A stretch of DNA of 64,000 nucleotides, from contig NZ_LTAX01000012.1 in assembly GCF_001639745.1 (NCBI RefSeq), forward strand, positions 1-64,000, read 5' to 3'. Source of the DNA: Marinomonas gallaica. Its GTDB lineage: Bacteria > Pseudomonadota > Gammaproteobacteria > Pseudomonadales > Marinomonadaceae. The translations under genes and the position numbers were made by a program. The first letter of the stretch is position 1, and every line of letters starts with the position of its first letter. Below the pieces are notes generated by a model, which was not told where the DNA came from, did no database searches, and saw nothing but the letters and a program-made list of their open reading frames with translations. Positions 1-8,208 of this stretch are shown in pieces.

Positions 1-1
1 A

Positions 2-33
2 AAAATCCGATTAAGAATGCTTAATCGGATTTT
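2..33. terminator. Bidirectional hairpin terminator
   Basis: A perfect 14-bp stem (2-15 with 20-33) closes an AATG loop, with A-rich and T-rich flanks on both sides, so it can stop transcription in either direction. It probably ends a gene lying left of the window. Confidence 0.75.
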
Positions 34-237
34 CTTGGGCTATTTAACTTAATGCAATCCTTAAGTGAACAGCATTACCCTTTTGGGCCCTCTTTTGACG
101 GTACTGATGGTAGTTTTTAAGGTGTCGCTCATGTTGAATATCCTATGCGAGTGTGGCGAATAAGCTTAGGATAAGAGCAATTGGCGAGGTTAAAAATGAC
201 CAGTTTTAAACTATTTAACCAGTCCAGATTGGCAATG
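34..237. other. Intergenic stretch, no gene seen
   Basis: Between the edge terminator and the terminator behind choX I see no credible reading frame or RNA gene. A short 7-bp inverted repeat (aggtcac / gtgacct) lies just past the choX stop at about 291-308. The choW and choV genes that often accompany choX are not here. Confidence 0.5.
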
Positions 238-265
238 TAAAAAAAAGCCCATCCGAAGATGGGCT
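238..265 (-). terminator. Rho-independent terminator of choX
   Basis: Read on the minus strand, an 8-bp GC-rich stem closed by a TTCG tetraloop is followed by a run of eight T. It lies about 45 bp beyond the choX stop, so choX is the last gene of its transcript. Confidence 0.85.
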
Positions 266-307
266 AACGCTAGGTGGTGTTATCAATAGGTCACATAGGT
301 GACCTGT

Positions 308-1246
308 CTACAGGTTTAGAGCGCTTTTGACAGCGACTAAGCCTGGCTGGCCGGAGGTTGTCGAGACGCCCTCTAACCAACTATCCAAGATGTCTGGATT
401 CTGTTTCAGCCACTGGCTTGCGGCTTCGTTTGGAGATAAGCCTTCATTGGCCATCGCAATGGCGGTGTTTTCCATGTCTAACGTGAATGCCATATTTTTA
501 AGCAACTGAGTGACGTTGGGGCATTCGCTGGCGTAGCCTTTACGGGTGACCGTATGAATGGTGGCGCCACCGTAGTTTGGACCGAAGTAATCGTCGCCAC
601 CAGATAGATATTTAAGATCAAAGTTGACGTTCATTGGGTGTGGTTCCCATGCTAGGAAAACAATGCCTTTTTCACGTTTGACTGCGCGCGCTACTTGCGA
701 CAGCATGGCTTGTTCGCCGGATTCCACAACGCGCCAGTCTCCTAAGTCAAAATCGTTTTTGTCGATCATATTCATTAGGTTTTGGTTAGCGGGTGAACCT
801 GCGCCAATGCCATAAATACGCGCGCCGAAGTCCTTAGCGAAAGTGTTTAGGTCTTTAAAGTCCTGCACCCCTTTGTCGTACATGTATTCAGGTACCGCTA
901 GCGTGAACTTAACACCGGTTAGGTTGGTACGAATGACATCTAAATTGTCGGCGTACTTTTCAATGAAAGTGCTTTGAGCAGGCATCCAGTTGCCTAAGAA
1001 AACATCTATCTCCCCGTTTTTAATACTCTCAAAACCAATTGGAACCGCTAATAATTTGATATCAGTTTTGTAGCCAAGCGCTTCTAATACTGTCGTAGCG
1101 AAGCCATTTGTTGCGCTAATGTCGGTCCAGCCAGGATCGGTCATGGTGACCGTTTGGCATTGTTCTGGTACCGCCGCGAAAGCGCCGCTAGCAGTGGTAG
1201 AAACAAGCGCTGCTAGCAGCGTTTTTTGTAGGCTTATCTTTTTCAT
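308..1246 (-). CDS. choX: Choline ABC transporter substrate-binding protein
   Basis: Periplasmic binding protein of the glycine-betaine/choline (OpuAC, type II) family, 312 residues, with a Sec signal peptide of about 24 residues ending in AFA. ChoX delivers choline to a ChoW-ChoV permease/ATPase pair. Those genes are not next to it here, so they must be elsewhere if the transporter is complete. An AGAGGAA ribosome site precedes the ATG. It lies 125 bp downstream of betC on the same strand, with a terminator hairpin between them, which suggests partial read-through or a separate promoter. The pairing with choline sulfatase supports choline rather than betaine as ligand. Choline-O-sulfate itself could also be a ligand. 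Confidence 0.87.
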   Translation of the reverse strand: MKKISLQKTLLAALVSTTASGAFAAVPEQCQTVTMTDPGWTDISATNGFATTVLEALGYKTDIKLLAVPIGFESIKNGEIDVFLGNWMPAQSTFIEKYADNLDVIRTNLTGVKFTLAVPEYMYDKGVQDFKDLNTFAKDFGARIYGIGAGSPANQNLMNMIDKNDFDLGDWRVVESGEQAMLSQVARAVKREKGIVFLAWEPHPMNVNFDLKYLSGGDDYFGPNYGGATIHTVTRKGYASECPNVTQLLKNMAFTLDMENTAIAMANEGLSPNEAASQWLKQNPDILDSWLEGVSTTSGQPGLVAVKSALNL

Positions 1247-1335
1247 CAGTCGGTTCCTCTGTGATGTTTTTTTATATGAGTCTATCTGCGTTAGGTTTAT
1301 CGATATTCGGCCTTATGCAAGGGTAGTAATAGAAC

Positions 1336-1363
1336 AAAAACGCGCCCATCAGGGCGCGTTTTT
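1336..1363 (-). terminator. Terminator between betC and choX
   Basis: Perfect 12-bp stem (AAAAACGCGCCC and its complement) around an ATCA loop, 9 bp past the betC stop. It could attenuate transcription into choX. Confidence 0.8.
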
Positions 1364-1371
1364 GGATGGCA

Positions 1372-2898
1372 TTAAACGACGCGTGGGTAGCGAGATTTCG
1401 CTTCCAAGTCGTCTAAGTCAATATGGTTACGCATGTACATTTCGGTGGCTGGGAAATGTGGCTGATGGTCCCATGCAATGTTTGTTTCGCCTTGGCTTAC
1501 CGCACGTACGATTAAGCGACGACGACGCTGGCTGATTTTGACGGCCTCTGTAATGGCCTCAGAATCCCAGCGTTGTAGAGCCTCATTGCGGAACGCTTTA
1601 ACGGTCTCAGCGTGAGCTGGGTCGTTAGCCAAATTAGTCAGCTCTAGCGGATCTTTTTCTAGGTCATATAGCTGGTCTGGATCGATGCAGCAATGTACGT
1701 ATTTGTACTGACCACGACGGATCATAAACAACGGCGCAATAGCACCTTCGCCGCAATATTCGCCGATCACTTCGTCGTGTCCGCCCGCTTTGCCTTCCAC
1801 ATGAGGCGACAAAGTACGGCCATCAATTGGCATAGCAAACTCTGTGCCTTCGTTGTTAGTCGCCCAATCCACGAAAGTGGGTAGTAAGTCCATCGTGGAG
1901 ACGGACTCTTTTACTCGCTTAGGTTCGAAACGGTTTGGGGCGCAGACGATCAGTGGGACACGTGCAGAACCTTCAAAATAAGACATCTTGAACCAAAGAT
2001 TACGTTCACCCAGCATGTCGCCGTGGTCGCCAGAGAAAACAATGATGGTATCGTCTTCTAAGCCACACTCTTTCAAGGCTTTAAGCACGCGGCCTACTTG
2101 GTCATCGACGTAGCTGCAAGCACCGTAGTAAGCGTGACGAGCGTTACGAATGTCATCATCGCTGATGTCTTGCGCGTAGTACGCAAACACATCTTGTAAG
2201 CGACGAGAATGTGGGTCTTGCTCTGCTTCAGGAATACGAACTTTTGGCAGATCGATTTCATCGTGGTCGTAACGATCCCAATACTCTTTTGTAATGGCAT
2301 AAGGGTCGTGTGGGTGCGTCATTGAGACGGTTAGACAGAATGGACGATCCTGTTTACCACGTGCGTAGTCGTATAGATAACGCTCAGCGTGAAACACCAC
2401 TTCGTCATCAAAGTCGAGTTGGTTACTGCGCACACAGGTGCCGGCATCTGTCACGGAAGCCATGTTGTGGTACCACGTTGGGCGCGTGTCTGGATCATCC
2501 CAGTTAGGAAACCAGCCATAGTCCGCAGGGTAGATATCGGTGGTTAAACGCTGTTCAAAACCGTGTAGCTGATCTGGACCACAGAAATGCATCTTACCTG
2601 TTAACGCCGTGTGGTAACCGTTCTCGCGTAAGTAGTATGGAAATGTGGGAATGTCGGCTGGAAAATCTGCAGCATTATCCCAAGCACCAATGCGCGTTGG
2701 TAATTGGCCAGTCATCAAAACATAGCGAGAAGGCGCACAAAGTGGGCTGTTTGTGTAAGCTGAATCAAAGACAACGCCACGCTCAGCCAAAGACGCTAAA
2801 TGTGGAACTTTAGCTGTTTTGCCACCATAAAATGGCAGTGCAGAGGCGGCCATTTGGTCGGCCATGATGAATAATATATTAGGCTGTTTTTGAGACAT
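1372..2898 (-). CDS. betC: Choline-sulfatase (EC 3.1.6.6)
   Basis: Hydrolyses choline-O-sulfate to choline and sulfate, feeding choline to glycine betaine synthesis or catabolism. It has 508 residues, the usual BetC length. The alkaline-phosphatase-fold sulfatase domain starts with the metal-binding NILFIMADQ segment. The sulfatase signature CAPSR places the formylglycine cysteine at residue 54, the position known for rhizobial BetC. The second metal/catalytic region VFSGDHGDMLGE lies mid-protein, and the C-terminal part carries the BetC-specific extension with TNIAWDHQP. There is no signal peptide, so it is cytoplasmic and depends on uptake of the ester and on a formylglycine-generating enzyme not encoded here. 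It is transcribed divergently from a LysR regulator. Confidence 0.94.
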   Translation of the reverse strand: MSQKQPNILFIMADQMAASALPFYGGKTAKVPHLASLAERGVVFDSAYTNSPLCAPSRYVLMTGQLPTRIGAWDNAADFPADIPTFPYYLRENGYHTALTGKMHFCGPDQLHGFEQRLTTDIYPADYGWFPNWDDPDTRPTWYHNMASVTDAGTCVRSNQLDFDDEVVFHAERYLYDYARGKQDRPFCLTVSMTHPHDPYAITKEYWDRYDHDEIDLPKVRIPEAEQDPHSRRLQDVFAYYAQDISDDDIRNARHAYYGACSYVDDQVGRVLKALKECGLEDDTIIVFSGDHGDMLGERNLWFKMSYFEGSARVPLIVCAPNRFEPKRVKESVSTMDLLPTFVDWATNNEGTEFAMPIDGRTLSPHVEGKAGGHDEVIGEYCGEGAIAPLFMIRRGQYKYVHCCIDPDQLYDLEKDPLELTNLANDPAHAETVKAFRNEALQRWDSEAITEAVKISQRRRRLIVRAVSQGETNIAWDHQPHFPATEMYMRNHIDLDDLEAKSRYPRVV

Positions 2899-2945
2899 TT
2901 TGCAAAACTCCAGATGGCTCTTACGAATAAGTTAGGTTAATGTTT

Positions 2946-2961
2946 ATTTCAGCGCTGAAAT
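2946..2961. promoter_or_regulatory. 16-bp perfect palindrome between betC and its regulator
   Basis: ATTTCAGCGCTGAAAT lies in the 141-bp divergent gap, 48 bp upstream of betC. LysR-type regulators often bind a T-N11-A palindrome between themselves and a divergent target. This is the natural candidate for the neighbouring regulator (inference). Confidence 0.6.
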
Positions 2962-3039
2962 CCTTATTTATGCTAGATTGAACCTTATTTACTATGCTGT
3001 AAACTGACCAAAATTTTATGACTGGGATAAGTTGAACTT

Positions 3040-3942
3040 ATGTTATCTGAAAGCGACATGCCGCCTTTACAAATGCTTGTGGTGTTTGAATCTTCAGCAC
3101 GCCATCTAAGCTTTACGGCCGCCGCCCGTGAATTGGGCACCACTCAACCAGCCATTAGCCAGCAGGTGAAGGCGCTAGAGCAGTTTCTAAATACGCCACT
3201 ATTTCGCCGTGTTTATCGCGGGGTTGAATTGACGGATGAGGGTCATATCTTGCTGAAAACGACCCAGTCTAGTTTCAATGAGATCCGCAAAGTGATCAGC
3301 TATATCCGCAATAAAAACAAAACGCCGCGAATCAATGTCGCGACCGATTTTGCGTTTGCCGCGTATTGGTTAATGCCGCGATTACCGGATTTTAGACGCC
3401 TCTATCCAGACGTAGAAATACGCTTGCAGACCTCGCAAAGTAATGCAGATGTGGCGCTGCAAGATATTGATCTGGCTATTCTTTTCAGTGATGGAAGACA
3501 CAAAGGGTTTGTGGCTAAAAAGCTGTTCGAAGAGGAAGTGTTTCCGGTGTGTAGTCCGAAGTTGTTAGAAGAGTATGGGCCGTTTAATACGCTTGAGGAT
3601 CTCACTCGAGCGCCGTTGCTGAAGCTCTATGCGGAACCGGAAGAAAAGTGGATGGTGTGGGAAAAGCTCTTTGAGCAACACAACATGCTGTGGTCGCCGT
3701 CACAGACGGTGATGGAATTCGACAACTATACATTGCTTGTACAGGCCGCCATTGCGGGTCAAGGCGTCGCTTTGGGGTGGCGCTCTTTATTGGATGATAT
3801 GCTTGAATCAGAACTCTTAGTGCCCTTCCCGAGTTTTACGACCCACTCGTCAAATGGTTATTTCTCGGTTGTATCGCCATCAAGGGTGGACGGTTCTGTA
3901 GTTGAACAATTTAACGAGTGGCTACATCAGCAGTGCAAATAA
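3040..3942 (+). CDS. LysR-type regulator of choline-sulfate use
   Basis: A 300-residue LysR-type transcription factor. The N-terminal winged helix-turn-helix spans about residues 10-68 (SFTAAARELGTTQPAISQQV), followed by a substrate-binding effector domain. It resembles the regulators (chol_sulf_TF type) normally encoded divergently from betC, and here it is divergent from betC across a palindromic gap. It likely senses choline or choline sulfate and controls betC and perhaps choX. The ribosome site is weak. The assignment rests on family plus position. Confidence 0.82.
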   Translation: MLSESDMPPLQMLVVFESSARHLSFTAAARELGTTQPAISQQVKALEQFLNTPLFRRVYRGVELTDEGHILLKTTQSSFNEIRKVISYIRNKNKTPRINVATDFAFAAYWLMPRLPDFRRLYPDVEIRLQTSQSNADVALQDIDLAILFSDGRHKGFVAKKLFEEEVFPVCSPKLLEEYGPFNTLEDLTRAPLLKLYAEPEEKWMVWEKLFEQHNMLWSPSQTVMEFDNYTLLVQAAIAGQGVALGWRSLLDDMLESELLVPFPSFTTHSSNGYFSVVSPSRVDGSVVEQFNEWLHQQCK

Positions 3943-3999
3943 CAGTGTTTTTGTAGGTTGGCGTGGTCAAAAGGGGCATTAAGCGGTGGATAGCATCAA

Positions 4000-5415
4000 A
4001 TGATCGCGAGTCTAACATTAAGCATTGAAGACAATGGCACGCCGCGTTACGAGCAGCTGCGTCAGCAATTGCTCAGTGCGATTGAGCAGGAGCGATTGAA
4101 GGTAGGTGATAAGCTGCCATCGAGCCGTGCATTGGCGCAAATGTTGGGTGTGTCGCGCAGTGTCGTGATGCAAACCTACGATCAGTTAATTTCCGAAGGT
4201 TTGCTTGTAAGTCAGCCTAAGCGAGGCGTATTTGTTGCGCAACGAGAGTGGCTTTATCCACCCGTTGCGACAGTCGCGGCAAAGCCGACGATGTCGAGCC
4301 TGCAGCGCTTTGACTCGGGTGTTGATGTCAGTGTGTTTCCGAACAAAGCGTGGGCAGCAAGCATGCGACGTGCATGGTTGAACCCTGATCCACGCTTGCT
4401 CAAAGGTGAGTATGAAGCGGGTTATCCACCCTTACAGCAAGCCACTTGTGACTACTTGTATGCCCTCCGTGGACTTGAGTGTGAACCTGAACAAATCATA
4501 TTGGTCGCAGGCAATCATGATGCTGTGTCGCTGTTGCAGCATATGTTGTCAGATACGATACAACATTGGTTGTTAGAGAACCCCACGTATCCACCTTTAC
4601 GAGCCAGTTTTTCTGCCACTCAAACACAGGACTTAGTGATCACAGAACAGGGGGTTCAGCCGCTGTCATTAGCGCAGCCTTGGGCCGCTGTACTGACGCC
4701 TAACCGTCAATATCCATTGGGTGTATGTGCCAGCTCTGCGACGCGAGAGGAGTGGTTTTCGGCTTTGTCTGACAGTCATAATTTTGTCATAGAAGACGAC
4801 TATGATAACGAGTTTGTGTATCAAGGCCAGGTTGCTAAACCGTGGTTTCAAGCGGCCCAGCACCGCCAAGGTGTAAGCGAACAGATATTTTACATTGGTA
4901 GCTTTTCGAAAGTGTTGTTTCGAGGGCTGCGGTTAGGGTTTATTGTGGCACCGTTGAGCCAAGTGCCGCGAGTATTAGACAGTCAAAAAACGTTGGGCCT
5001 GTTTGCGTCGCAAACATTGCAGCCGGTTGTGACTGACTTTCTCGTCAGCGGGGCTTTTTATCGTCATCTCAATCGCATGAAGCGTCACTATCGCAGCAAA
5101 CGTGACTATTTGCTCTCGCTGCTGGAGCAATGTCTGTCGCCTTGGTTTACGTGGCAAAAGCCGACAGGCGGAATGCATGTCGTCATATATGTCAAAACGC
5201 CCTTTTCTGATGGAGATTGGTGTCGCGAATTGAACCAACATTGTTTAAAAAATGGACTAAGATTGTCTTGGTTACAAGATCATTACGGCGTAGCCAACGC
5301 AGCACCAAAGGGACTGGTGTTAGGTTTTACCGGCCCAACGGAACTGCAGTTAGACGCTTGGATTAAGCAATTGGCGGATGCGTGCCAAATCTTGGCACCT
5401 AAACGGTCAATTTAA
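4000..5415 (+). CDS. MocR-family regulator (GntR HTH fused to aminotransferase-like domain)
   Basis: A 471-residue fusion of a GntR-type winged HTH (about residues 10-78, PSSRALAQMLGVSRSVV) to a fold-type I PLP-dependent aminotransferase-like domain. IEDDYDNEF and the lysine-bearing GSFSKVLFRGLRLGF segment supply the expected PLP aspartate and Schiff-base lysine. Such proteins are regulators that sense PLP or amino compounds (PdxR, TauR, GabR types). No obvious divergent target flanks it: the upstream neighbour is the choline-sulfate LysR on the same strand, 57 bp away. The target is unknown. Confidence 0.85.
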   Translation: MIASLTLSIEDNGTPRYEQLRQQLLSAIEQERLKVGDKLPSSRALAQMLGVSRSVVMQTYDQLISEGLLVSQPKRGVFVAQREWLYPPVATVAAKPTMSSLQRFDSGVDVSVFPNKAWAASMRRAWLNPDPRLLKGEYEAGYPPLQQATCDYLYALRGLECEPEQIILVAGNHDAVSLLQHMLSDTIQHWLLENPTYPPLRASFSATQTQDLVITEQGVQPLSLAQPWAAVLTPNRQYPLGVCASSATREEWFSALSDSHNFVIEDDYDNEFVYQGQVAKPWFQAAQHRQGVSEQIFYIGSFSKVLFRGLRLGFIVAPLSQVPRVLDSQKTLGLFASQTLQPVVTDFLVSGAFYRHLNRMKRHYRSKRDYLLSLLEQCLSPWFTWQKPTGGMHVVIYVKTPFSDGDWCRELNQHCLKNGLRLSWLQDHYGVANAAPKGLVLGFTGPTELQLDAWIKQLADACQILAPKRSI

Positions 5416-5443
5416 AAAATCCAAGTAGCGCATAGACATACCT

Positions 5444-5464
5444 AAATGATAATTGTTATTATTT
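5444..5464. promoter_or_regulatory. Candidate Fur box
   Basis: A 21-bp near-palindrome with two mismatched positions and an ATAAT-N3-TTAT-like core, similar to the Fur consensus. It sits 31 bp before the start of the following small gene, where it could overlap the promoter. Confidence 0.5.
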
Positions 5465-5494
5465 GTGTGGACTGAATTTCTTGGGAGATATCCG

Positions 5495-5896
5495 ATGGAA
5501 AGTTGGAAGCAATACATTGTTGCGGGTGATCAAGCATTTCAGCACTGTGAAAACCGTGCGGCCATTAGTTGTTATAAGCAGGCCTCTGCCTGTGCGCGTC
5601 AGCATTTAGGTTGTTGGTATGATACGCAAGCGGTTTTGTCGGCCTTAGTCTCTAGTGATTTAAAAGTCGTGGAAGCGCAATGCCGACTAGAGTGTTTTGA
5701 AGAAGCGGTAGAGACCTACTCCTCTTTAAGTTTGGAATTGCGTAAATTTCAATGCCATGTTGAACCTAGTAATCCGATTGCCGTGGTGATCACACAGGCC
5801 ATTAACCGTGTGAAAGAAGAATTTATCAATCTCACCAAAGTGTATGCTTACGACATATTGTCTGCGTCGAAACGTACGCCGTTATTACTTAAATAA
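5495..5896 (+). CDS. Small TPR-like protein (DUF2753-like)
   Basis: A 133-residue cytoplasmic protein if translation begins at the ATG behind GGGAGA (MESWKQ). A longer frame from 5453 would run over the Fur-like box, so the shorter start is preferred. It is helical, with the Ala/Cys/Tyr spacing of tetratricopeptide-like repeats (DQAFQHCENRAAISCYKQA) and several cysteines. It resembles the uncharacterised DUF2753 family of marine gammaproteobacteria. The Fur-like box upstream suggests iron regulation (inference). No biochemical function is assigned. Confidence 0.6.
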   Translation: MESWKQYIVAGDQAFQHCENRAAISCYKQASACARQHLGCWYDTQAVLSALVSSDLKVVEAQCRLECFEEAVETYSSLSLELRKFQCHVEPSNPIAVVITQAINRVKEEFINLTKVYAYDILSASKRTPLLLK

Positions 5897-6110
5897 CGTA
5901 AAAATCGGTAATAGTGTCGCGAAAATAATAAGTTCTAAAGAGCTTTTTCAAGCGGCAGGCGGTGTTATGGTCGTTAATATTCCTAATTAAACCGCTATCC
6001 CAAATGGGATATGACGGGCTTTATGCAAAGGTCAAATATAGACAGCACTAATCATCTGCTTAGTGCTGTTGCGTATTTAATTAAAAATCATAAAGCAAAT
6101 AGGAACTCCC

Positions 6111-7361
6111 ATGAAGACAATAAAAACGTTCAAAAAAGTCCTCCTCGTTTCTCTCCTTCCATGTGCTCTAGCGTCTACACAGAGCATCGCTGCCAATATT
6201 GTTGACCCTTTAGTAGCAAATGTTGGTCCTGAATCAGATGTCCCTGTCGCCGTGCAAACGCTGCGTTGGCATATGTTAGACCGAGACGTTAACTCTCTTT
6301 CTTTCCGCTCTATGGATACATTATTCGATACGCGACAGGTTGCACGAGCAGGCGATATTTCTAAGCTGGTGAAATCCGAACAGCCGATGGACTTAACCTA
6401 TGAGTATAACGGCGAGACGTATAGCGCTGATGAGTTCCTAGATCGAACCTATACAAACGCATTGTTGGTGATGAAAGACGGTAAAATCGTCTACGAGAAC
6501 TATCTTAATAATATGCGCCCTGATACTCGACACATGGGATGGTCAATGACCAAATCCATTACGTCTGTGTTAGTGGGCATTGCTCATGAAGAAGGACGCA
6601 TCGAATCGTTAGATCAGCCGATTACCGATTACATTCCAGAACTTTCTGACAGTGGTTACGCAGGCGTTACCATTCGCCAAGTCTTAGAGATGACGTCTGG
6701 CGTCGATTACGAAGAACGTTATGACTTCGCTAACCCGGGCGTTGCAGCTAAAAACCATATATTAGCCTTAGTTAAAAATGTGGCTCGCTTCGCGGATGCT
6801 TCCACCTCTCTTGAACGTAAGTATGAGCCAGGCACTGTTTCCGAGTATAAAACCATTGATACCGCCGTATTAGGTTGGTTGTTAGAGCGTGTATTAGGTG
6901 GTGCCAACGTTGCCTCTTATGCGGCTCAAAAACTATGGGAACCGCTGGGTGCGCAGCAAAACGGTTTCTTTATCATGGACGGAGAGCCAGGAGTAGGCCG
7001 CGAATTTACTGGGGCTGGTTTTAACGCTACATTGCGCGATTGGGCGCGCTTTGGGCAGATGGTGCTAAACGAAGGTGAATTTAATGGTCACCGTATTGTG
7101 AGCGCAGATTACATCAAAAAATCAACTCATCCGGTCTTACCAGAAGATGACAAAATGGGCGGCTATGGTTACCAGTGGTGGACCATGCCGAATTCAAATG
7201 CGTTCTCAGCGATTGGTCTGCAAGGGCAGTTTGTCTACATCGATCCAGATACAGATACCGTGATCGTGAAACTGAGTTACTTCCCACAAGAAGAGATGTT
7301 CGATCTAGAAGAAGAGACGCTTACTTTCTTTGATAAAGTTTCTAACTGGCAGACTCACTAA
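6111..7361 (+). CDS. Secreted serine hydrolase, beta-lactamase/transpeptidase-like fold
   Basis: A 416-residue protein with a signal peptide of about 28 residues (ends SIAA). The fold is that of class C beta-lactamases, esterases and 6-aminohexanoate-dimer hydrolase. The nucleophile motif S-M-T-K is at residues 145-148 and a tyrosine motif Y-K-T at 246-248, in place of the classic YxN. The late GLQGQF segment stands where the KTG strand normally lies. The divergent second and third motifs argue for an esterase or amide hydrolase rather than a beta-lactamase. The substrate is unknown. Good ribosome site (AGGAACT). Followed 33 bp later by a secreted DUF3237 protein, probably one operon. Confidence 0.78.
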   Translation: MKTIKTFKKVLLVSLLPCALASTQSIAANIVDPLVANVGPESDVPVAVQTLRWHMLDRDVNSLSFRSMDTLFDTRQVARAGDISKLVKSEQPMDLTYEYNGETYSADEFLDRTYTNALLVMKDGKIVYENYLNNMRPDTRHMGWSMTKSITSVLVGIAHEEGRIESLDQPITDYIPELSDSGYAGVTIRQVLEMTSGVDYEERYDFANPGVAAKNHILALVKNVARFADASTSLERKYEPGTVSEYKTIDTAVLGWLLERVLGGANVASYAAQKLWEPLGAQQNGFFIMDGEPGVGREFTGAGFNATLRDWARFGQMVLNEGEFNGHRIVSADYIKKSTHPVLPEDDKMGGYGYQWWTMPNSNAFSAIGLQGQFVYIDPDTDTVIVKLSYFPQEEMFDLEEETLTFFDKVSNWQTH

Positions 7362-7394
7362 GACACCTTTAAGTATCAATAACGGAGACATACG

Positions 7395-7952
7395 ATGGCT
7401 ATTTCTAAAATATTGAGACTTTGGTGTGCCATGGCGCTGACAGTAACCACTTTTCATGCAGCGGCAGAGGTGGTTCGTCCTACTTTAGACGCTTTACCAA
7501 AAGCAGAAACCCCAGAGCTTGAATTGGTGCTTGAAGGCATCGTGGATTTAGGTGAATGGATTGAAGTAGGTGAAACAGCCAAAGGCTTACGCGGTATTGC
7601 ACCCATTACTGGGGGCGAATTTCAAGGCCGTAACGGCTTCAAAGCGACAGTAAAACCGGGTGGGGCAGATTGGCAGTTAGCTCGAACCGATGGTGTTTGG
7701 GAGATCTTTGCTTTGTACTCCATTACCACAGATGACGGTGTCAATATTGTGATTGATAACCGTGGCGTGGCGGTCAATAAGAGTGATGACCCTAAGCTAC
7801 CGGCTGACGAATGGTATATTGCGACCAATCCAACATTCCTTGCACCTGATGGCAAATACAGCTGGCTTAAACAGTCGCAATTTGCCGGCACAGTAGTCGC
7901 TGCAGCGGATGAAAGTTATGTAATTGTGCGAGTCTACGAGATCTTGCAATAG
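7395..7952 (+). CDS. Secreted DUF3237 family protein
   Basis: A 185-residue protein with a signal peptide of about 24 residues (ends HAAA). The mature part shows the DUF3237 pattern: a GG-x-F-x-G turn, KPGGADWQLAR, a DDG-x-N-I strand, then YSWLKQSQFAGT near the end. DUF3237 is a small beta-barrel family without an assigned function. Ribosome site GGAGA. Its spacing to the serine hydrolase, and a terminator 30 bp after it, define a two-gene transcription unit of exported proteins. Confidence 0.78.
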   Translation: MAISKILRLWCAMALTVTTFHAAAEVVRPTLDALPKAETPELELVLEGIVDLGEWIEVGETAKGLRGIAPITGGEFQGRNGFKATVKPGGADWQLARTDGVWEIFALYSITTDDGVNIVIDNRGVAVNKSDDPKLPADEWYIATNPTFLAPDGKYSWLKQSQFAGTVVAAADESYVIVRVYEILQ

Positions 7953-7980
7953 CAATTGAGTGTACATTCAAGCATAACCA

Positions 7981-8007
7981 AAAGGCTTCCATTGAGAAGC
8001 CTTTTTT
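7981..8007 (+). terminator. Terminator of the hydrolase-DUF3237 operon
   Basis: AAAGGCTTC pairs with GAAGCCTTT around a six-base loop and is followed by a T run. Confidence 0.85.
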
Positions 8008-8208
8008 ATGTTTGTAGTAGGCATAAAGCGGGTTTTATGCCTACTGAAAATGGTCTTTGCATTCATCATCAGATAGAAATTAGAGGGTGCTCTTGTTGGC
8101 TTTAATGTGTAAGATATTCTTATAAATATATACCTCGGGGTGGGTATTGGTTTTTTACGTTCATAAGGAATAGTCTAACCGTACGAAGTTTGATCAGTCG
8201 GGGTGGTT

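Noticed and set aside
6011-6205. 64-codon frame before the serine hydrolase
   Set aside because: It overlaps the well-supported start and signal peptide of the hydrolase in another frame and shows no family features.
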